A stretch of DNA of 64,000 bases, taken from Capitulum mitella. Its lineage: Eukaryota; Arthropoda; Thecostraca; Pollicipedomorpha; Pollicipedidae. The stretch covers positions 8,801,432-8,865,431 of the forward strand of contig CP099846.1 of the NCBI GenBank assembly GCA_030062745.1. The letters are read 5' to 3'. Below the pieces are notes generated by a model that did no database searches, was not told where the DNA came from, and saw only the letters and a program-made list of their open reading frames with translations. Both the position numbers and the translations under genes were made by a program. Shown piece by piece: positions 58,021 to 64,000 of the stretch (the first letter of the stretch is position 1; the number at the start of each line of letters is the position of its first letter).

Positions 58021-59915
58021 CAGGGACGGTTCTGGGATTTCGCCAAGGAGGCGGGAGAATGGTCAGTGCGGAGTCCCTCCCGGTCCCCCTCCTTTTTTAG
58101 CTTCTCATATGTGAAAAACGTTGCTCTGCTCGGGTCCAGGGGGACATATTTGATATAATTTTGCAATATTCCTATATAAAGTAACTGGGGAGATTCAAGC
58201 GCATCACCTTATTTAGGAAAATTTCACGTTTTGTTCCCCTTCAAAGAGGCCGAAATATGACAGCAACGATGGGATTTCAGGCGGCCGTGTCCCTCTTTCT
58301 TTTTAAAATGTCGTGTCTTTATCTGGTCCACGAACTCTTCTGCCCCATCGTAGATTCTGGAGACCTTTTTGCTAGCTTAAGTTATGTTCCATCTTGCACA
58401 CTAGGGGCACATCTGGTGGTCCCGGGCTGTCTGCCGTGTCAGGGCCCTCTAGTAGTCTCAGGTTCCTTAATCAGTTTCACATGTCATTCTGGACGTCTCA
58501 AACACTCCTTTGGCAGTTTCAAGGACACTTCGGGAAGTTTCAGGGACCGATCCGGCAGCTTCAGGGACATTTAAGCTACCTCAGATTCCCTCCTGTCGTC
58601 CCCAGGTTATCTCTGCCGTGACAGAGGCACTTCTGGCAATCCTCTAGGCCCTTTGATTGTTTCAGGAGCTGTCTGGGAGTCTCAAGGTTTTGTAGTTTCA
58701 GGGACTCCTCTGGTCGTCTCAGGGGCTCCAATCGCTAGAAACTGCTAGCTAACTGTTAACTGTCTCTACCAGCCTAAGTGGAGCCCTTGTTGCCCTAGGT
58801 GCCCCTCTCTTCGTCTCTGGGGAACATTTTTGCCGTCTCAGATGCCCTCTGACGGTTACAAAAGATCTTTTCGTGATTTCAGGGCCCCTGTGCGGTGTTA
58901 TAGGCCCTCTGAACGTCTCCGGTGGTCTCCATGTCTTATCAAGGGTCTTTGTCTGTTACATGGGGTATATTTGGCAGTACAAGGACCACTCTAGCCGTAT
59001 CAGAGGCCTTTGTTAGAGCTTCAGGGGTCTTACTGGCAGTCTCAGGTGGACCTTTTCCGTGCCAGGAGCCCGCCTAACACACTTGGGAGCCCTCTGGTCG
59101 TCCTGGGCCCCCATACCGTCTTAGAGGTCCTCTTATCGTCTTTGGCTCGCTGGGGGCCCTCCGACCTTTTGGCGTTTTCAGGGGCCATCTGCCGTGCAGG
59201 GGCCCATTTTGACGTCTCAGGACCCGCCTGGACTTCCCGAGGCCACTGGCTGCCTCGAGAACTCCTCGGGTTTTCAACAAAAAAAGACAGTGCAGCTGCT
59301 CTGGGGCCCCTCTCGAGGTTGAGATGGTCACTGATGAATTTTTATTCACGGGGCACCTCTGGCTGGCCAGGATCTCCTCATGTCGTGCTAAACACGCCCT
59401 TAAGGTCTTGCCGTCTCGGGGGCCTCTCTGGCACTTTTCGCGGTCTCATGGACCACTATATATAAGGAATAAACTCTGCCGTATTGGGGCGACTCATGGG
59501 GTTCCAAGGACCCTTGGAGAGTTTCAAGGGCCCTTCTATCCATCTTAGGGACCATCTTACTGTCTCAGGGTCTTATTAATCTTTCCGGAGGCCCTCTGAT
59601 TGCATCAGGAACCTTCAGCTTTTCACAAAGGTACGTGGAACCCATTTGGGGGCCTATGACATTCCAGGGGCCCTTATGCCGTTCTAGGGACTCAGCCCTC
59701 ATCTTGGCCGTCTCAGGGGCCCTGGGAACCTTCTGGCGGTCTCAGGGGCACTCTGTCGTGTTGGGGCTCTGTTGCGGTCCCAGGGGTCCTTCGGGAGCTT
59801 CGGAGGCCCTTCTTTGCATCTCAGGGGTCATCTAGCCCTCCCAGAGGCCCCCTGACTGCATCAAGAACCCAACACGTTTTCACAGAGCCCCCGTGAAGCT
59901 TGTACACTTGTACAC
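58021..59915 (+). mobile_element. Second copy of the 21-bp-repeat hAT-like element
   Basis: Starts CAGGGACGGTTCTGGGATTT and is collinear with 39858-42000: the same ~300-bp head (AAAAACGTT..., GGCGG..GTGTCCCTC), then the same internal array, including exact 21-bp phrases such as TTTCAAGGACACTTCGGGAAG, TTTCAGGGACCGATCCGGCAG and CTTCAGGGACATTTAAGCTAC at 58516-58578. Homology fades near 59915 and no right end or matching octamer is found, so this copy is probably 3'-truncated. Confidence 0.78.
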
Positions 59916-59939
59916 TTAGAAGACGCGTGCGGTTACATA

Positions 59940-60102
59940 CATCGGCGCAGCAAAATGGGGGGAGGCCTGCACCTTAGGCACGCTTTTTGTGAAAACCATT
60001 GCACATCGTCTTCCCAGCAGACGATTTTCGTATGATTTCAATTCACACCAAACTCTGCACCCCCCCCCCTCCCCTGTTAAGAAAGTCTTGGCTGCACCCA
60101 TG
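59940..60102 (+). mobile_element. Small hAT-like MITE family D, copy 1
   Basis: A 163-bp element sharing CATCGTCTTCCCAGCA, TTTTCGTATGATTTCA and AAGAAAGTCTTGGCTGC with the copy at 60868. Flanking octamers GTTACATA and CTTAGATA agree at six of eight positions. Confidence 0.75.
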
Positions 60103-60867
60103 CTTAGATATACCTACTCTTCTACAAAAAAATAGCCAAGTGGGAAACCAACGTGTCTCATATTATTGATTTTGAAAAGCTGAGGGGGCTGAGTCCCTCC
60201 TGAAAGCTGAAAGCTGGGGGGTGAATGCCCCCTGGACGGGACCTTTTTTAAGAGCAAATCACTGTGGGGAATTTCGACAAGGAGAATTATGGGTAACAGA
60301 AATACAGAATTTGAGTATTTCGCCAATCTTATTTTGTCTGACCCCGTCGAAGGTCGAGTTGCACGGGCTGGTATGGCGAGACTAGAGGTCGCAAAGAGTT
60401 GAGACTTGGCCGCCTCGAGGATTAGGTGGCACTCTACATTATGCTAGATTTTTGGGTTTCGGGGCGCCGGCTTAGCGACATCCAGCACATTTTCGAAAAA
60501 CTTAGACGCACGTCGCTTCCGGGCGCTCGATCTCTGAAACACTTTGCCCAACCGACACAAAAGCGGGTGAGTTTGAAAAAGAATCGACTGGAAAATTGCA
60601 TCGCATGGAGGAGGCGGAGCCGGGGCCAGCACGTGGTACGTGCTGGCCACGGGAACACAAAAATGCCCGTTTTGCAAGGTTTCGAAATGAAACTATGATC
60701 TAGGTAACCATTACAGATACGGACCCGAGGACACGATGACCAACCACAAGGTACCCACAGGACATGATTTAGCGAGGTCGACTCATCACTTCACTCACTC
60801 ATTCAGGACGGGGTGGCCTCGGCGCGCGTCAAAGTGGTTTTTACTGTGATTTCGAATGCAAAGGCGT

Positions 60868-61036
60868 TACCGACGTAGCCGGGGTGGGGGGAGGGGCGAG
60901 GGCCCGGGCTCCCCTTACGTCCGCCTTTTTTGGTGAAACCCATCGAACATCGTCTTCCCAGCAAGTGGTTTTCGTATGATTTCAGTTTTCAGTGAGTTCC
61001 GCTCCCCCCCTTAAGAAAATCTTGGCTGCGCCCCTG
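60868..61036 (+). mobile_element. Small hAT-like MITE family D, copy 2
   Basis: A 169-bp element flanked by perfect 8-bp duplications AAAGGCGT (60860-60867, 61037-61044). The right end as reverse complement is CAGGGGCGCAGCCAAGATTT. Only 766 bp separate it from copy 1, in the same orientation. Confidence 0.9.
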
Positions 61037-61044
61037 AAAGGCGT

Positions 61045-62604
61045 CACTGACTGACACGAAACTGGAACCAACGAAAAGCCCGTTCTTTTGTCGTTCCGAT
61101 GATGCAAAACACAAATCAGGTGTTCCGCTGCCGTCCCGGCCATGCCTCACCACGCGAACTGATGCAGGAGGCGATTTCGCCCATTTTCAAAAGAGCTCAA
61201 AAGAGACCATTCCCAACCGCCGACACCACGTCCTTCCCGGCGTCTAATCGTCAACCGCGGTTCGCACCGCGACCAAACCTGGTGCGTTCGACAGATAATC
61301 GACTGGAGAACAACATCACGTACAACACCCCGCGCGGGACGCGTGCTAGCCGTGGGAACACTAAAAAGGCCGTGATGCACACTACAAATATGGTACGGCT
61401 AAAGTTAGTCTTCAGTTAAAACAATGCGGTGAATATGTAGCCTCAAATCACAACGTGCCGACTATATACTGCTCTATAGGGCCGATCTCGTCCGCCAAAC
61501 AGGATAGCAACGGCATACGCTCAAAGTGGGGGCATTTTCGGTTTTCGGGTTATTCGTGTTTACACCGTGATTGCGCTGGTATGGGACGTGAGATTGTTGG
61601 CAAAATTAACACCAATGGAACAAACAGATGTTTTGACACTGCCGTAAAATAATCACAATTCACCTAACTTTTACTGCTGCGACGCACTAGGTAAACCGGT
61701 GCAAGTTGCGATTTTGCACAAAACCGACATCTGTCGGCATATCTGTGTCCGACAGAAGATCGTGGCGACGCCGTTCGGAGCATACCGTTAAAAATACTGC
61801 CACTATGTTCCGCAGTTAACCGTGAACCTGCCACTGTAGGTCATCTGGTGTGTCTCGTTGTCGTCGGTTCAGGAAAAGTTTGCATGTTGCGTTTTGCGTT
61901 TTTTTTTGCCGACCTCGACTAAACACAAGCTCCTGCTCTCAACTAAAATTTGCATTATTTCATGCCGCTCGGCTTAACTTTCGCCACCTCCAATTTCGGG
62001 ATTTCAAATACGCTACAGAACTAAAAAATGTCGTCATAATAGGCATATGGGTTCGGTTAGATAAAGACGCAGAAAGAAAAACACAAACACGATTACACAG
62101 ACATAGAAATATATAGGAAGAAAGAGACAGAAACAGAGAATGGGACGAAGACAGAAAGAAGAAACAGAGACAGAAACCATCGACTATGAGGAACAAAGAA
62201 AACTGAGTAAATGTGGGGGAGACTGAGGGGTGCCGGGGAGACCAGCAGAAAATCACGGAGATCGTCGGACCGATGGAGATTGACGGATACGGGTGGAGAA
62301 CGGAGACCGGCAAAGACCAAAAGAAACCAGCAGAGACCGGTTGAGACTGACAGAGACCGATGGACATCAAACGAGATTTAGGGAAACCGAGAGACTGATG
62401 GGCTGATGGAGATCAAAGGAGACAGACCAGCAAAGGCTAATGGAGATCGAACTAGATCGAAGGATACCAGCTGAAACGGATGGAGGTCCAGGGTCTCCGA
62501 GGAAGACTTATTGACACCGACGGAGACAGACAGAGTGCGTGCGACCTTCACGGGGGCTGGGGCTGTGAAAACTGACGAAGAAAGTACATAAAAACATTTT
62601 GCAC
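61045..62604. other. Intergenic stretch; purine-rich degenerate repeat
   Basis: Sequence at 61140-61390 is distantly similar to 60470-60670 (shared TCGACTGGARAA and GTGGGAACA/GGGAACACAAA words), another dispersed repeat. From about 62100 to 62530 the plus strand is dominated by GAGACAGA, GAGACCGA and GATGGAGATC phrases, a degenerate ~12-bp purine-rich array. No exon seen apart from the THAP-like one next to it. Confidence 0.45.
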
Positions 62605-62687
62605 CTGTCCAGCCCGGGAAAGTGAAAACAGAACAGGGATATGGCAGTGGCTGCTTCACATCCCGGCGCTCTGCATGAATTGACCAT
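62605..62687 (-). CDS. THAP zinc-finger start exon (fragment)
   Basis: ATG in a good context (G at -3, G at +4) opens 27 codons, MVNSCRAPGCEAATAISLFC followed by FHFPGLD, then a donor ACAG/GTGCAA at 62604, phase 2. The pattern M-V-x-x-C-x4-C, a short loop, then F-x-F-P is the typical beginning of a THAP domain, a C2CH zinc-binding DNA-binding fold found in THAP proteins and P-element transposases. The conserved Trp, the C..H pair and the AVPTIF-type end would be in a following exon, which I did not find downstream. It may be the first exon of a THAP gene, a remnant, or chance; the length of the match is small. Confidence 0.5.
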
Positions 62688-62689
62688 AT

Positions 62690-64000
62690 CTGTAGAGGAA
62701 GATTCTGATAGAAGCGCACTGGGCTCTTTTACATCACATTTGTAATATCTGAAATAGACAGCGCGATTCACCGTGTTCAAAGCGCACGTGCGACGGAGCG
62801 CGAAGTGCTGGGACATACTGGTAGACCAAACAGCCGAAGACAGTCTGTTTCCATGAAAGCTCGCAGCTCGCAGCACTGTGAGCAGCTTGATCAACAGTTC
62901 AACAGTAACCAGACTGAAGCGTGCAGCGCGACTGTCGAACGGTGCTGGAATGCTGACATGGGAATCTTATGGAGATCAGACTGCTGACATTTGGTTCAAC
63001 AATCAGAACCGGTTTGTTGGCAATGAAGTGTGCAATGCAAACCTAGGGCGGTCCCAGGGTCAGTTCTATCAGCTTTTGGCCCAAAACTTGTTTCGAATGA
63101 AAAATTCCTACGCCAAAGCGCTTTACATCAGCGGCGTGGCAGACAGCCAAAAAAGCTACCGGTGCGTCCGAGAAACGCTTGTGCGCCTTGTGGCGTGCAT
63201 GCAGACGTAAAGTGTGTTGAGGGTTACATGGGTGGGGGCAAGCCGGCCAAAGGCCGTCGGCTACCGCCTCTGTTTTAATTTGCTTGCTATCGCAGCAGTT
63301 CATGAAATTGGACCAATCAGAACGGATTCCAGCAGAATCGTCACAAGCACGTAGAGCCTTTCTTGGTTATCCTATATATTTTATTCTATATATTATCCTC
63401 CCCTAATCTATGCACCTACCCACGCCAATCAAATTCCAGCTGACAGAATTTGAAATCTGTCTGACGTTTTATTAAAAAAAATCTGTGCGCTCATATTACG
63501 CTTCCATCTTTTCATTAACGAACAGCTGCCTCGACATACATATCTGCTACTCACAGTCTGCCTGAACCGTGTCAAAGGTCTGGTCGGGCGTGAGCTGCTG
63601 GCAAAACATCCTTTTCACTGGGGAAGGGACTTCTGCTGTGTATTGGGGGGAATCCAGTTAACATGTTCAAATAGGCCCAACCCCTGGTCCCATGGCCCCC
63701 GCGCCTATGCCTTCTCCTCATGGCCCTCGACTTCAAAAAGTTGCGAAATGGTAACAGACCCCTTCGAGCTGGAGGCGGCCGAGCAGTTCCGACACTGCCC
63801 CGCATGACATCTGTGTCCGGCGGTACAGCATGTCGCGGGCCAGAGCCGCAGACCAGCTGTCCGAGAAACTCAAAGCTCTTGTGTTGGTGGTCTTTAGCAG
63901 GGGCGTTGGAACCAGAGACTTGGGAGCAGCCCCCCCCCCCCAACTTTGGACAACATTTCACATTAACCCTATGGCGCTAATTTTATGTTAATCAGCCTAT
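62690..64000. other. Right-hand end, no gene recognised
   Basis: A 110-codon plus frame (62878-63210, containing MLTWESYGDQTADIWFNNQN) is unassigned. The 63560-63960 region has hAT-like ends (AGGGGCGTTGGAACC near 63900, GCGCCTATGCC near 63702) and poly-C/G runs typical of the other MITEs here. Confidence 0.35.

Overview
The window is eukaryotic nuclear DNA. It has split genes with canonical GT-AG introns of several kb, many microsatellites, GC-rich minisatellites, patches of very CpG-dense sequence, and abundant short non-autonomous DNA transposons. No bacterial-style operons, rRNA genes or CRISPR arrays are visible. The gene content, the compact repeats and a short run of AGGTC (a permutation of the TCAGG telomere unit of some arthropods) suggest an invertebrate, perhaps an arthropod or crustacean. 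The species cannot be fixed from sequence alone.

The dominant feature is one minus-strand transcription unit running from about 55.1 kb down to the left edge and beyond. Two exons (21306-21476 and 13598-13707) encode the start of an FHOD-family formin (FHOD1/FHOD3 of vertebrates, Fhos/knittrig of Drosophila). Translated together they align almost end to end with the first ~95 residues of FHOD proteins. The rest of the GBD-FH3 region, FH1, FH2 and the autoinhibitory tail must lie to the left of the window. Upstream on the same strand I find five further exons (55071-55094, 43139-43225, 31597-35054, 25635-25785, 30034-30223; transcript order 55.1, 43.1, 35.0, 30.2, 25.8 kb) whose splice phases are mutually compatible (0, 0, 1, 2, 0) and compatible with entry into the FHOD start exon. 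My reading is an FHOD gene with a distal promoter near 55.1-55.5 kb that makes a long isoform with a ~1,300-residue disordered, Ser/Ala/Pro/Arg-rich N-terminal extension, and an internal promoter near 21.5-21.9 kb for the short isoform. An independent upstream gene is the alternative. The 3.46-kb exon carries a 4-bp tandem duplication that shifts the frame.

Introns hold most of the window. The 1-13.6 kb intron has CpG-rich patches, a hairpin-forming tandem repeat, and 81-, 65- and 36-bp minisatellites. The 13.7-21.3 kb intron is largely GC-rich with 82-, 78- and 29-bp minisatellites. The 35-43 kb and 43-55 kb introns are dense in hAT-like elements (CAGGG... terminal inverted repeats, 8-bp target duplications), one piggyBac-like MITE (TTAA), and 37-bp and 35-bp minisatellites.

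Right of 55.5 kb the sequence is apparently intergenic: a 34-bp perfect palindrome, microsatellites, more hAT-like elements, and at 62605-62687 (minus) a short exon that looks like the start of a THAP zinc-finger protein.
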